Shown: positions 18,174 through 26,704 of the stretch, in pieces
Layout: each line of letters opens with the position of its first letter
Numbering within the stretch: position 1 is the stretch's first letter
NCBI GenBank assembly: GCA_963776195.1
Contig: CAVZMO010000014.1
Span: 146,607-210,606 of the forward strand
DNA from: CAVZMO01 sp963776195
Lineage (GTDB): Bacteria > Nitrospirota > Thermodesulfovibrionia > Thermodesulfovibrionales > SM23-35
Direction of reading: 5' to 3'
Length of the DNA: 64,000 nucleotides
Program-made: the position numbers and the translations under genes
The notes under the pieces: model-generated
Seen by the model: the letters and a program-made list of their open reading frames with translations, nothing else
The model's database searches: none
Told to the model about the DNA's origin: nothing

Positions 18174-18773
18174 ATGATAGATTATAAAAAATACTGGACA
18201 AATGACAATTTACAGAATATTGTTGCTGGAAATGATACAGAAAATCCAGAGGGTTGGAATCCTATCGACGTTCTAAAAGAAATATTGAAAAATATACATT
18301 TTGAAACTATCTTAGATTTTGGTTGTGGATATCGACGTTTTCTTTGTAAAACATTTCAACCAAATAAATATATAGGGATAGATTTGAATCCCCAAGCAAT
18401 ACAAGAAGCTCGAAAACTTTATCCTGAATACTTTTTCAAAGAGATTGAAGTGGATAGCGAATACGATAATGCTGATATAGTAATAGCTTATACAGTTTTT
18501 CTACATCTTGATGATGATACATTAGGAAGCATATTGACTCGATTGCGTAAAGCATGCAAGAAGCATTTGATTGTTGGAGAAATCTTAGGAAGAGAATGGC
18601 GCAGACCAGGTAATCCTCCGGTTTTTAACAGGAATTTTGACGATTATATGAATTTGCTTCAGAGGTACGGATTTCATATTATTAATGAATACAAGTTGCC
18701 ATATAAAAGATATGCAGACTCACCATATTTCAAAGATAAGAATACAAATCTTTCATTTATAATTTGCATTTAA
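18174..18773 (+). CDS. Class I SAM-dependent methyltransferase
   Basis: The 199-residue protein has the Rossmann-type SAM-binding motif I (ILDFGCGYRRFL), motif II ending in an acidic residue (YIGIDLNPQAI), and the motif-IV-like ADIVIAYTVFLHL. The rest resembles small sugar or peptide methyltransferases. Gene and surroundings are clearly richer in A+T than neighbouring regions, which suggests acquisition by transfer. It lies 40 bp before the glycosyltransferase-FkbM fusion and probably acts on the same surface glycan. Substrate unknown. Confidence 0.8.
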   Translation: MIDYKKYWTNDNLQNIVAGNDTENPEGWNPIDVLKEILKNIHFETILDFGCGYRRFLCKTFQPNKYIGIDLNPQAIQEARKLYPEYFFKEIEVDSEYDNADIVIAYTVFLHLDDDTLGSILTRLRKACKKHLIVGEILGREWRRPGNPPVFNRNFDDYMNLLQRYGFHIINEYKLPYKRYADSPYFKDKNTNLSFIICI

Positions 18774-18812
18774 AATGAAAATATCAAAGCACAAGTTTAT
18801 GAGTAGAATAAG

Positions 18813-21140
18813 ATGAAATGTGCGGTTATAACACCTGTAGGTCCTGGACATGAGAGATTATTTCAACAGAGCAGTCAATCTATTTCGGTAGCTATTCAGC
18901 ATTCACAAGGTCCTTTCAGTGAAATATCTACAATAGCTATTAATGATACTTCAGGTGCGATAGGTAGGTCCGCCGCACGGAATGAAGCAGTAAGGCGTGC
19001 AAAAGCAGCTAATATTGAATGGCTTTTCTTTCTTGATGCTGATGATCTTCTTTTTGTAAATGCTTTTGATTTAATCAAGCAATATGTAAATCAATATGAT
19101 GCAATTTGGGGGGCTATTGTTGAACTTTTGCCAAATTCTAATCAGGCATCTCTGCGTATCCCACAGATACTCACGTTATCAAATATAAAAGAACTTCTTT
19201 TATTTGATCCATATATCACACTTCAAATGGGTCATTTTATCAGAACAGAAGTCGCAGCAGAAAGTCCTTTCAATGAATCAATGAACACGGGCGAGGATTT
19301 TGATTATTATTTGAGAGTTTGGAGCAATTTTAAATGTCTAAAGATCGGTAATCCCTTCTTTCTTAATAGAAGAGGTTTGCATTCCACCGGACCAAAGTCT
19401 GCTGATGGAAGACAATGGAGAGAAGCTGTAGAAGCGAGAATTGCAGAATATAAAAGTCAATACGGTATTGAAAACATGACTATGGAGTTCATCCAAATAA
19501 TAAACAATAAAACACTTGAATTTGCGGGATTCGCTAGACAGAATAAAATAGCCGACCATGATAACTATTTACAGTTGTCCGGATATTTGCCCTATTATGG
19601 CTGCTATACGATTAATTGTTATGAATGTCCTTCCTTCCGGATGCTTACTAATAATGACGATTTGACTGTAAGCAGTATCATTTGGGCAGGCTCGTATGAA
19701 CCTGTATCAATGAGCATTTGGGCAAAACTTGCGGGTAATGCTGAATATATATTAGATATCGGCTCTTACACCGGAATTTACGGGCTTGTGGCATCAATGA
19801 AGAATAAACAGAGCAGGATTATATGTATTGAGCCTTTGGATATGAATTGTTCGAGGATCAAAGAAAATATTTTACTAAATTCGTTGACAAGTATTAATAT
19901 CCTCCCCATCGCTGCAGCCAATGATAATGGTGAAATGAAGGTAAATATATTTGATGAAGGAAATTTGTTGCCTTTTGCCAGTTCTATTAAAATTAATATA
20001 GAGAAGAAGCCTATTTTGTATAGGAAGGTACAATCCTTAAGAGTTGACACTATTATCGAATCAAATAATATTGATACAGTTTCACTTGTTAAAATTGATG
20101 TAAACGGTTTTGAACTGGAAGTTGTTGAGGGAATGAAAAAAACGATAGAAAAATGCAAGCCTGATTTTATAATAGCTGTTTCAGACACAACGGAAGCAAA
20201 TTACCTGACAGATTTTTTTAATACTTTTGGATATAGATTTTATGAAATAAGTGAGAAGAGTAAAAATATGCGAAAAACAAATGTTATGACTCCTGGAATA
20301 AGTATGATGGGATTAAATTATTTGATAACTAATAAAGCCAGTGAGGAATTAAGGAATGTCATGGAGGATATCGGCATTCACTTGATCAGCTTTAATTCTG
20401 AAGAATTAAAACCTGTCATGGCTTCCAATCAGAACGGAATAAACAATATTACGAAAGAGAGCATTAGTGGCAGAATTATCTCTTTTTCATATAAGGGCAA
20501 AGAAATCAGATTCTTCATTTCAAATCCTTCAGATTTTATCCAGCGCTGGTATCTTAATTATGAGAAATTTTTTGAGTCGCAGGAATTAGAATTTATAGCC
20601 GATAATGTACGACCTAAGTCTGTCATTATTGAAGTTGGAGCCCATGTAGGAAATCATGCCGTATACTATGAAAAATTCATGGATCCAGAAAAGGTTATTT
20701 TGATTGAACCAAACCCAATTGCAATACAATTACTAAAAACAAATTTGGAAATCAACAATTGTATCAAGACAGATATTTCTATGCTAGGCATAGGGGTTGG
20801 TAAAGAGCATGGCAGATTTACTGTAAAAGATCGTGATCCAAATAATATAGGTGCAGCTTGCTTAGAATCTAATCCAGAAGGAGCTATAAAGGTAATCCCC
20901 CTCGATGAGTTTATTATGCATAAGATCGACTTTATAAAAATTGATGTTGAAAAAATGGAAATAGATGTGCTTCAAGGTGCCCGGGGTATTATAGCGACTT
21001 ATCACCCAGACATCTTTATTGAAATAATGAATGAAAATATAAATGAATTTCATAATTTTCTGAAGCAGATAGGATACAGTGTCAAAAAACAATTCAATAA
21101 TGTGAATGCTATAAATTATTATATTGTTCCCAATGAATGA
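18813..21140 (+). CDS. Glycosyltransferase fused to two FkbM-type methyltransferase domains
   Basis: The 775 residues hold three modules. Residues 1-230 read like a family-2 glycosyltransferase (AVITPVGPGHERL, EWLFFLDADDLLF as the DxD, TGEDFDYYLRVW). Residues about 285-500 form an FkbM methyltransferase (ILDIGSYTGIYGL, SRIICIEPLD, LVKIDVNGFELEVVEGM). Residues about 570-775 form a second FkbM domain (VIIEVGAHVGNHAVYYE, VILIEPNP, FIKIDVEKMEIDVLQGA). FkbM enzymes O-methylate sugars or polyketides. A single chain that adds a sugar and caps it with methyl groups is a reasonable inference. AT-rich composition suggests transfer. No signal or membrane segment is visible. Confidence 0.82.
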   Translation: MKCAVITPVGPGHERLFQQSSQSISVAIQHSQGPFSEISTIAINDTSGAIGRSAARNEAVRRAKAANIEWLFFLDADDLLFVNAFDLIKQYVNQYDAIWGAIVELLPNSNQASLRIPQILTLSNIKELLLFDPYITLQMGHFIRTEVAAESPFNESMNTGEDFDYYLRVWSNFKCLKIGNPFFLNRRGLHSTGPKSADGRQWREAVEARIAEYKSQYGIENMTMEFIQIINNKTLEFAGFARQNKIADHDNYLQLSGYLPYYGCYTINCYECPSFRMLTNNDDLTVSSIIWAGSYEPVSMSIWAKLAGNAEYILDIGSYTGIYGLVASMKNKQSRIICIEPLDMNCSRIKENILLNSLTSINILPIAAANDNGEMKVNIFDEGNLLPFASSIKINIEKKPILYRKVQSLRVDTIIESNNIDTVSLVKIDVNGFELEVVEGMKKTIEKCKPDFIIAVSDTTEANYLTDFFNTFGYRFYEISEKSKNMRKTNVMTPGISMMGLNYLITNKASEELRNVMEDIGIHLISFNSEELKPVMASNQNGINNITKESISGRIISFSYKGKEIRFFISNPSDFIQRWYLNYEKFFESQELEFIADNVRPKSVIIEVGAHVGNHAVYYEKFMDPEKVILIEPNPIAIQLLKTNLEINNCIKTDISMLGIGVGKEHGRFTVKDRDPNNIGAACLESNPEGAIKVIPLDEFIMHKIDFIKIDVEKMEIDVLQGARGIIATYHPDIFIEIMNENINEFHNFLKQIGYSVKKQFNNVNAINYYIVPNE

Positions 21141-21399
21141 GATTTCTAGGGTCATAAAATTCTCCTGTTTTATAAATACAAGTGGGTTTATTATCAGGAT
21201 TGCAATATTCACAGCTGGTATCCTGCGAGAAGATTTTATTTTGAAATAAAATGATGCCGAAAGGGTCATGTGCTTTAAATGCTAAATGAAAATATTTAAG
21301 CACATTTCAACCTATATTCCTTACTTCCCCAACTACGTCAAAAGTATTGACTCGTAGGTGTACCTCATACTCAACGAAAAGCTTCCCGCGTGTGCCTTA
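21109..21399 (-). pseudogene. Remnant of an FxLYD-like protein with an in-frame stop
   Basis: Reading leftwards from the edge of the 212-bp repeat, one frame gives VNTFDVVGEVRNIG, a stop codon, then NVLKYFHLAFKAHDPFG and a 50-residue tail with CEYCNPDNKPTCIY. The first part resembles the GEVxNxG...VKYVxVxxxFYDxxG pattern of FxLYD domains. The stop, the missing N-terminus and the overlap of its 3' end with the fusion gene indicate a decayed fragment. An alternative is a short 64-codon gene starting at a GTG at 21303. Confidence 0.4.
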
Positions 21400-21611
21400 G
21401 ATGAAGAAATATTTAAGAATTGAACAGCCGTCACTTTGCGGACTCGCAAGAGTTTTCAATGAAAATACCCTGTTTATTGCAGGACGTAACATTAACTGAG
21501 AAGTTCTATTTTCTTTCAACACGAGTTTTCAGAAACAAAGTCCAATCGACAAGGCTGACCAGAAGTTCTCTTATTAATATTAATGTTTTTGGGTCGGTAA
21601 CCCTGCCGTCT
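21400..21611. repeat. 212-bp direct repeat, copy 1
   Basis: This segment is about 96% identical to 22464-22675, the same length and orientation, with roughly nine substitutions and no indel. On the minus strand it contains the 3' end of a reading frame (see 21506-21640) plus about 100 bases downstream of its stop. The two copies bracket the toxin-antitoxin genes. Flanking sequences differ completely at both ends. Confidence 0.9.
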
Positions 21612-21640
21612 TTATCGATCTTTTCATGAGCGAAAGGTAG
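21506..21640 (-). pseudogene. C-terminal fragment of an NAD(P)H-FMN-reductase-like protein
   Basis: The frame reads TLPFAHEKIDKDGRVTDPKT and then a helix LLVSLVDWTLFLK before a TAG stop at 21508-21506. This resembles the end of flavodoxin-fold NADPH-dependent FMN reductases, where a GRLTDxxT motif precedes the last helix. An in-frame stop lies just upstream, so only about 40 codons survive. Its 3' part is inside the direct repeat and recurs at 22570. Confidence 0.4.
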
Positions 21641-21699
21641 CGTTCAGATTTCCTCAAGGAAATACGAAGTATGGTTCACAGTGAGATGTCAGAAAATGC

Positions 21700-21745
21700 T
21701 AAAATAAGAACATCAAGAAAGAAAAATCTGATAAAATAAGGACAT
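21700..21745 (+). promoter_or_regulatory. Direct-repeat operator upstream of the toxin-antitoxin genes
   Basis: TAAAATAAGAACAT (21700-21713) recurs as TAAAATAAGGACAT (21732-21745), 32 bp apart, close to three helical turns, just before the antitoxin start. Toxin-antitoxin modules are usually autorepressed through such repeated sites, so this is a plausible operator. Binding is inferred. Confidence 0.45.
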
Positions 21746-21758
21746 TAATGAGGTAGCT

Positions 21759-21953
21759 ATGAGCAAGAAGGAAATACTGATCCAGGAGATTGAGCAGGTT
21801 CCCGAGTCATGTCTTGACGAGGTTTTGGATTTTGTCCACTTCCTGAAGTCCAAGATCCTTAGAGAAAAACTTGACACTACCATTGCTAGCGAATCATCAC
21901 TCAGGAAAGACTGGCTCTTGCCCGAAGAGGACGCGGCTTGGCAAAGTTTGTAA
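21759..21953 (+). CDS. DUF2281-type antitoxin
   Basis: The 64-residue protein opens with KKEILIQEIEQVPESCLDEVLDFVHFLKSK, matching the short DUF2281/VapB-like antitoxins, and ends with the usual acidic-aromatic tail (LLPEEDAAWQSL). GAGGT lies upstream of the ATG. It overlaps the downstream toxin start, the normal arrangement. It would bind and neutralise the toxin and repress the operon. Confidence 0.8.
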   Translation: MSKKEILIQEIEQVPESCLDEVLDFVHFLKSKILREKLDTTIASESSLRKDWLLPEEDAAWQSL

Positions 21954-22275
21954 AGGGGATGTCGTTGTTATTCCATTCCCCTTCTCCGACCTTACCGAAT
22001 CCAAGCGCCGTCCAGCCTTTGTCATCGCAAACCTTGCGGGTGATGATGTCATTCTTTGCCAGATAACCAGCAAGATCGTTCAGGACATGTACTCTCTTCC
22101 CATTGACGACAGCGATTTTGAGACCGGTAGTCTCAAGCAGCCGAGTAATATAAGACCGAATCGCCTTTTTACTGCTGATAGCCATACCGTTCTGTACCGG
22201 GTTGGCAACCTGAAGCAGGGGGAAATCACTGAAGTCATCGACAAGGTTATAGAGATTGTTCGAGGAAAACCATAA
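21938..22275 (+). CDS. PemK/MazF-type endoribonuclease toxin (possible frameshift at start)
   Basis: The sequence GDVVVIPFPFSDL, followed by KRRPAFVIAN, is the diagnostic opening of MazF/PemK toxins, which cut mRNA. The chain ends at 22275 after a complete domain of about 110 residues. The body lacks a good start in its own frame. A TTG at 21938 reads AKFVKG in the preceding frame and would join the toxin if the G-run at 21954-21957 had one more G. Either an indel silences it or the assembly lost a base. It pairs with the antitoxin at 21759. Confidence 0.8.
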
Positions 22276-22463
22276 GACTCTGTCCCTTGCAAATGTGAAG
22301 AGAGCAGGCCGCAAGAATCTCGACAGTTCTCCTTGAATTCGACACCGTGTAACTTTGTAGCACTTTGTCTTTGAAATGGAAAATCATGTCTCTCATCTGC
22401 CACTGATTTATTCGTTAGGAGAGGAAAGTCATATTTCGATAGAATCAGCCATTGTGCTGACTT

Positions 22464-22675
22464 GATGAAGAAATATTTAAGAATTGAACAGCCGTCACTT
22501 TGCGGACTCGTAAGAGTTTTCAATGAAAATACCCTGTTTATTGCAGGACGTAGCATTAACTAAGAAGTTCTATTTTCTTTCACCGCGAGTTTTCAGAAAC
22601 AAAGTCCAATCGACAAGGCTTACCAGAAGTTCTCTTATTAATTCTAATGTTTTTGGGTCGGTAACCCTGCCGTCT
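22464..22675. repeat. 212-bp direct repeat, copy 2
   Basis: This copy matches 21400-21611 across its full length with about nine mismatches. The two copies are 1,064 bp apart and bracket the toxin-antitoxin module, the hallmark of a duplication or of recombination that captured the module. Between the toxin and this copy (22276-22463) I see no convincing gene. Confidence 0.9.
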
Positions 22676-22746
22676 CGGCAGCTAATTGCACAAATGGAAG
22701 CCCCGGCCCCTCTCGCTTCTTTATCCGGAAGCAGGTCGTTCTCCAT
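22570..22746 (-). pseudogene. Second FMN-reductase-like C-terminal remnant with a different N-terminus
   Basis: A 58-codon frame starts at an ATG (22746) with MENDLLPDKEARGAGAS, then enters the repeat and reads DGRVTDPKTLELIRELLVSL before the same stop. Only the part inside the repeat resembles the reductase C-terminus; the upstream part differs from copy 1. It may be a chimera formed by recombination, or a short real gene. Evidence is weak. Confidence 0.3.
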
Positions 22747-22750
22747 GCGT

Positions 22751-22870
22751 TCAGTGCAAGACATCGACGAGAAGCAGTTCGGCATCACCATCAGCAGAAA
22801 TATGTATATCCATTGCTCCCAGGACTTCGGCTGCTCCAAGGACAGCGATTCTGTTGCCGTTTGCTTCCAC
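22751..22870 (-). CDS. Possible 39-residue protein
   Basis: A GTG at 22870 with AAGGAG seven bases upstream opens a short frame (EANGNRIAVLGAAEVLGAM ... LLLVDVLH) ending at 22751, five bases before the next small frame. The ribosome site and hydrophobic-strand pattern make translation possible. No family is recognised and it may be the decayed start of a larger gene. Confidence 0.3.
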   Translation of the reverse strand: MEANGNRIAVLGAAEVLGAMDIHISADGDAELLLVDVLH

Positions 22871-22927
22871 GGAATCTCCTTGTTGTCATTATTTTGAGAC
22901 TACTTATAACTTCACTCGCTCTATTTT

Positions 22928-22956
22928 TTGCCAACTCTTCAATCTGCTTGTATAAT
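22928..22956 (+). promoter_or_regulatory. Sigma-70 promoter of glgP
   Basis: TTGCCA (22928-22933) and TATAAT (22951-22956) are separated by 17 bases, a near-consensus sigma-70 promoter. Transcription would start near 22963, giving a leader of about 17 bases before the ATG at 22980, with GGAGA in it. Confidence 0.8.
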
Positions 22957-22979
22957 GCTTATATGGAGAACAGAAGAAT

Positions 22980-25088
22980 ATGAGGGACAAGCTTTCTGCC
23001 AATATGCCGGAGAGACTGTCCGGACTCGTTGATATCGCTTATAACCTCTGGTGGAGCTGGCATCCGGCGGCGAGAATGCTCTTCAAAACAATGTATCGCG
23101 TTGCCTGGAAAGAGAGCGGCCATAATCCGATCCAGATGTTAAGAGATCTGCCGGTAGACTTCTTAAAAAATCTCGAAAGCAACGCCGACTATTTGCACCA
23201 GTATGACGATGTTCTGGCAAAATTCCGCGGGGACATCGAAAAAAAGGTATGCTGGTTTGCGGAGAATATTGCCGGAGAGGGTTGTCTGCCGATAGCGTTT
23301 TTTTCGGCTGAATACGGTCTGCATCACTCACTGCCGTTTTATGCAGGCGGCTTAGGTTTTTTGGCGGGAGATTATATCAAGGAATGCAGTGATCTCGGTA
23401 TACCCATGGTGGCAGTGGGATTCCTGTATCCTGAAGGTTATTTGCGCCAGAAGATGCGCATGGACGGTTGGCAGGAGACCGTTGATGAAGTGCTCGACAG
23501 GGAAGCCGCGCCGATCCAAAGGGTGCTGAACGAAAAGGGTGAGCAGCTCACCGTACAAGTGCCCTTTCTCGAACCGCCGGTCTATGTCGCTGTATGGAAA
23601 GCGGAAGTCGGGAGAATTCCCCTGTACCTGATGGATATGGATATTGAGATCAACGAACCGTGGAACAGGACGGTCGCTTACCATCTTTATGTCGGCGACA
23701 TCGAGCAACGGCTGCGCCAGGAAATAGTGCTCGGGATAGGGGGCATAGCTATCCTCAAGGCTATGGGCATCAGGCATTCCGTACTGCACCTGAACGAAGG
23801 ACATTGCGCCTTTGCATTGCTGGAGCGTATCAGGGAGCGGATAGAGGGAGAAGGTATGCGTTTTGAAGATGCCGTTGAAAAGGTGAGGGGCACAACGATT
23901 TTTACCACCCATACCCCTGTCCCGGCAGGACATGATGTTTTCCCCTTTCATCTCATGGATAAATATTTCAGCCGGTGCTATCCTTATTTGGGTCTGGACC
24001 GCGACGCCTTTCTCAAGCTGGGAATTCATCCGGCTGAGCCTGCTTCCGGCTTCAATATGACCGCTTTTTGCCTTAAAATGTCACATTATCATAACGCCGT
24101 CAGTAAGAGACATGGTGAGGTGGCCCGCCGAATGTGGCAGTCTCTTTGGCCTGACAAGAAAGAGGAGGATGTCCCTATCGATTCTATCACCAACGGAATC
24201 CATGTCCCCACATGGATAGAACCAAAAATGCAGCTTCTTCTGGACAAATATCTTGGACAGAACTGGCTGGAAAACCATGATAATCCCAAAATATGGGACC
24301 TTATCGATAACATACCCGATAAAGAATTATGGGAAGTCCATTACTGGCTGAAGATAAAACTTATTAATTACATCAGGGAGCAGGCACGCATAAGGTGGAC
24401 AATAAACAGGGTGAACCCCGTTAATATCATAACCGGCGGCACCTTGCTCGATACCACGACCCTTACGATCGGTTTTGCCCGGCGCTTTGCTGCTTACAAA
24501 AGAGCTGACCTTGTATTCCACAACCTCGACCGCTTGAAGAAGATTCTGATTGATCGGTGGAGACCTATCCAGATTATATACGCCGGAAAGGCGCATGCTG
24601 CGGATGACGAAGGGAAAAGGATACTCCAGCGGATCTTTGAATTTGCTCATGACCCTGAACTTGGAGGGAGGATCGCCGTTGTCGAAAACTATGATGAGCA
24701 GCTGGCCCAGTATATGGTTCACGGCGTCGACCTCTGGCTCAATAATCCCATCCCGCCACTGGAGGCCTGCGGAACGAGTGGAATGAAGGCGTCGCTTAAT
24801 GGTGTGCCGCATCTGAGCATTCTCGACGGATGGTGGATAGAAGGGTTTAATGGCAGAAACGGATGGGCCTTTGAAGGGAAAGGAGATGATGAAGATGCGG
24901 AGGCTATTTATGATCTTCTGGAGAGGGAGATTATTCCGTTATTTTATAAGGTAGACGGGACAGGTGCTTCAACGGATTGGGTCAAGGTGATAAAACAGGC
25001 GATGAAGAGTAACGGCCCTATATTCAGTGCGCGGAGAATGGTTAAAGAGTATGCAACAAAGTTTTATCAACATGCATTGAAAGCATAA
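22980..25088 (+). CDS. glgP: Alpha-glucan phosphorylase, short form
   Basis: The 702-residue GT35 enzyme releases glucose 1-phosphate from glycogen or maltodextrins with pyridoxal phosphate. It has the short-form opening (YNLWWSWHPAARMLF), FFSAEYGLHHSLPFYAGGLGFLAGD spread over about residues 108-132, HLNEGHCAF, TTHTPVPAGHD, and the PLP-lysine region EACGTSGMKASLNGVPHLS. The length fits the TIGR02094 type rather than the 800+ residue allosteric type. It stands alone with its own strong promoter. It probably mobilises stored glucan towards glycolysis. Confidence 0.95.
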   Translation: MRDKLSANMPERLSGLVDIAYNLWWSWHPAARMLFKTMYRVAWKESGHNPIQMLRDLPVDFLKNLESNADYLHQYDDVLAKFRGDIEKKVCWFAENIAGEGCLPIAFFSAEYGLHHSLPFYAGGLGFLAGDYIKECSDLGIPMVAVGFLYPEGYLRQKMRMDGWQETVDEVLDREAAPIQRVLNEKGEQLTVQVPFLEPPVYVAVWKAEVGRIPLYLMDMDIEINEPWNRTVAYHLYVGDIEQRLRQEIVLGIGGIAILKAMGIRHSVLHLNEGHCAFALLERIRERIEGEGMRFEDAVEKVRGTTIFTTHTPVPAGHDVFPFHLMDKYFSRCYPYLGLDRDAFLKLGIHPAEPASGFNMTAFCLKMSHYHNAVSKRHGEVARRMWQSLWPDKKEEDVPIDSITNGIHVPTWIEPKMQLLLDKYLGQNWLENHDNPKIWDLIDNIPDKELWEVHYWLKIKLINYIREQARIRWTINRVNPVNIITGGTLLDTTTLTIGFARRFAAYKRADLVFHNLDRLKKILIDRWRPIQIIYAGKAHAADDEGKRILQRIFEFAHDPELGGRIAVVENYDEQLAQYMVHGVDLWLNNPIPPLEACGTSGMKASLNGVPHLSILDGWWIEGFNGRNGWAFEGKGDDEDAEAIYDLLEREIIPLFYKVDGTGASTDWVKVIKQAMKSNGPIFSARRMVKEYATKFYQHALKA

Positions 25089-25145
25089 GGAAGAATTAAG
25101 AAAGGCCTTTGACCACGGCATTCCTCAAGACAAAATTATATATCC

Positions 25146-25161
25146 ATTAAGATATCTTAAT
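25146..25161. promoter_or_regulatory. Perfect 16-bp palindrome upstream of uspA
   Basis: ATTAAGATATCTTAAT is fully self-complementary and ends five bases before the AAGGAGG ribosome site of the gene at 25177. It could be an operator for a dimeric repressor. No T-run follows, so it is not a terminator for glgP. The regulator is unknown. Confidence 0.45.
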
Positions 25162-25176
25162 CAAAAAGGAGGTTTT

Positions 25177-25626
25177 ATGATTTCAAAAATTCTTGTTCCG
25201 ACGGACGGCTCAAAGCCGGCGAAAAAATCCATCGAATATGCGGTACATTTTGCCGAACAGGTGGGTGCAACGATAGTTTTACTGAGTGTAATAGATAGGA
25301 GTTTGGTTGTGCCGCAGACGATACCTGTTTCACCAAATGCAACGAAACTGATCGAACCGCTCGCGGATTATCTAAAACGGGCTGCCGGAGCGTATCTTGA
25401 CGACGCCGAGGAATTATGCAGGAAATTTGGTGTGCAATCGAAAAAGGTCCTCAGGTCGGGACATCCCGTCGAAGAGATCGTAAAGGAGGCCCAGAAATCG
25501 AGGGTTGATCTTATTATAATCGGTTCGCACGGCAGAAGCGCTCTAAAAGCGGCAGTTCTCGGAAGTGTTACCTTCGGAATCATTAACAAAGAGATAAAGG
25601 TCCCCGTTCTTGTAGTAAGAAAGTGA
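25177..25626 (+). CDS. uspA: Universal stress protein, single domain
   Basis: The 149-residue protein is a complete UspA domain: KILVPTDGSKPAKKSIEYA at the N-terminus, and GSHGRSALKAAVLGSVT then VPVLVVRK at the C-terminus, keeping the nucleotide-binding glycines. The ATG follows a strong AAAAGGAGG. It is separate from the Usp arrays in the first 10 kb and lies just downstream of glgP. Confidence 0.93.
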   Translation: MISKILVPTDGSKPAKKSIEYAVHFAEQVGATIVLLSVIDRSLVVPQTIPVSPNATKLIEPLADYLKRAAGAYLDDAEELCRKFGVQSKKVLRSGHPVEEIVKEAQKSRVDLIIIGSHGRSALKAAVLGSVTFGIINKEIKVPVLVVRK

Positions 25627-25684
25627 TAAGTTGTAATATAATATCCATTGTTCATTTCAACTTACTTTTTTATAGGAGGGTACT

Positions 25685-26704
25685 GTGGTCAAAATTTATT
25701 ACGATAAAGATGCGGACAAAAAGATCTTGAAGGGGAAGAAAGTTGCCGTTATGGGTTATGGGAGCCAGGGACACGCCCATGCGAACAATCTTAAAGAAAG
25801 CGGTGTTGACGTTATCATAGGCGTCAAGCAAGGCGGGCCGGGGTGGGAAAAGGCCGGGAAAGCAGGCTTTAGGGTCTTTGTTCCTTCGGATGCCGCAAAG
25901 AAAGCCGACGTCATCATGATGCTCGTCCCCGATGAATATATGGCGGATATCTATAAGGCGGAGATAGCCCCGAATATCAAGAAAGGTGCTTATCTCGGCT
26001 TTGCGCATGGCTTTAATATTCATTTCGGACAGATAGTACCTCCTGCGGATGTGAATGTCTTCATGGTGGCTCCGAAAGGTCCGGGCCACCTCGTCAGGTC
26101 CGAATATGTGAAGGGAAGCGGAGTGCCCTGCCTGATAGCGATCAACCAGGACCCCTCAAAGAATGCAAAAGATGTCGCACTCGCTTATTCATCCGCGATC
26201 GGAGGGGGAAGGGCGGGTGTCATAGAAACGACCTTCAGGGAAGAGACCGAGACGGACCTGTTCGGAGAGCAGGTTGTTCTCTGCGGCGGGCTGACCTCTC
26301 TGATTACCGCCGGCTATGAGACCCTTGTTGAAGCAGGTTATTCTCCGGAGATGGCTTATTTTGAATGCCTCCATGAGGTGAAACTGATTGTCGACCTCAT
26401 TTACGAAGGCGGTATTTCGAATATGAGATACTCCATAAGCAATACCGCACAATACGGTGACCTCACGAGGGGGCCCAGGATTATCACTGAAGAAACAAAG
26501 AAAGAAATGAAGAAGATACTGGAAGAGATACAATCAGGAATGTTCGCCAAAGAGTGGATTCTGGAGTGCAGAGCGAACAAACCTATGTTCAATGCACTTA
26601 CGAAAAAGGGGGAGGGGCACCCTATAGAAGACGTCGGTGCAAAGCTGAGGGCTATGATGCCGTGGCTTAAAAAGGGGAAACTCGTAGATAGATCAAAGGC
26701 GTGA
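25685..26704 (+). CDS. ilvC: Ketol-acid reductoisomerase
   Basis: The 339-residue class I enzyme converts acetolactate or acetohydroxybutyrate to the dihydroxy acid in branched-chain amino-acid synthesis, using NADPH and magnesium. The Rossmann motif GYGSQGHAHANNLK, the FAHGFNIHFGQIVPP loop, APKGPGH, and the metal-binding ETDLFGEQ and CLHEVK segments are present. The GTG start is preceded by TAGGAGGG. Its stop overlaps the psd start (GTGA), an arrangement known from related bacteria. Confidence 0.97.
   Translation: MVKIYYDKDADKKILKGKKVAVMGYGSQGHAHANNLKESGVDVIIGVKQGGPGWEKAGKAGFRVFVPSDAAKKADVIMMLVPDEYMADIYKAEIAPNIKKGAYLGFAHGFNIHFGQIVPPADVNVFMVAPKGPGHLVRSEYVKGSGVPCLIAINQDPSKNAKDVALAYSSAIGGGRAGVIETTFREETETDLFGEQVVLCGGLTSLITAGYETLVEAGYSPEMAYFECLHEVKLIVDLIYEGGISNMRYSISNTAQYGDLTRGPRIITEETKKEMKKILEEIQSGMFAKEWILECRANKPMFNALTKKGEGHPIEDVGAKLRAMMPWLKKGKLVDRSKA

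Noticed and set aside
22080..22556. 158-codon minus-strand frame opposite the toxin gene
   Set aside because: Its codons mirror the well-supported MazF-type toxin and the repeat; composition is not protein-like.
21400..22675. CRISPR or integron interpretation of the direct repeats
   Set aside because: Only two long repeats with coding content and no regular spacers or recombination sites.
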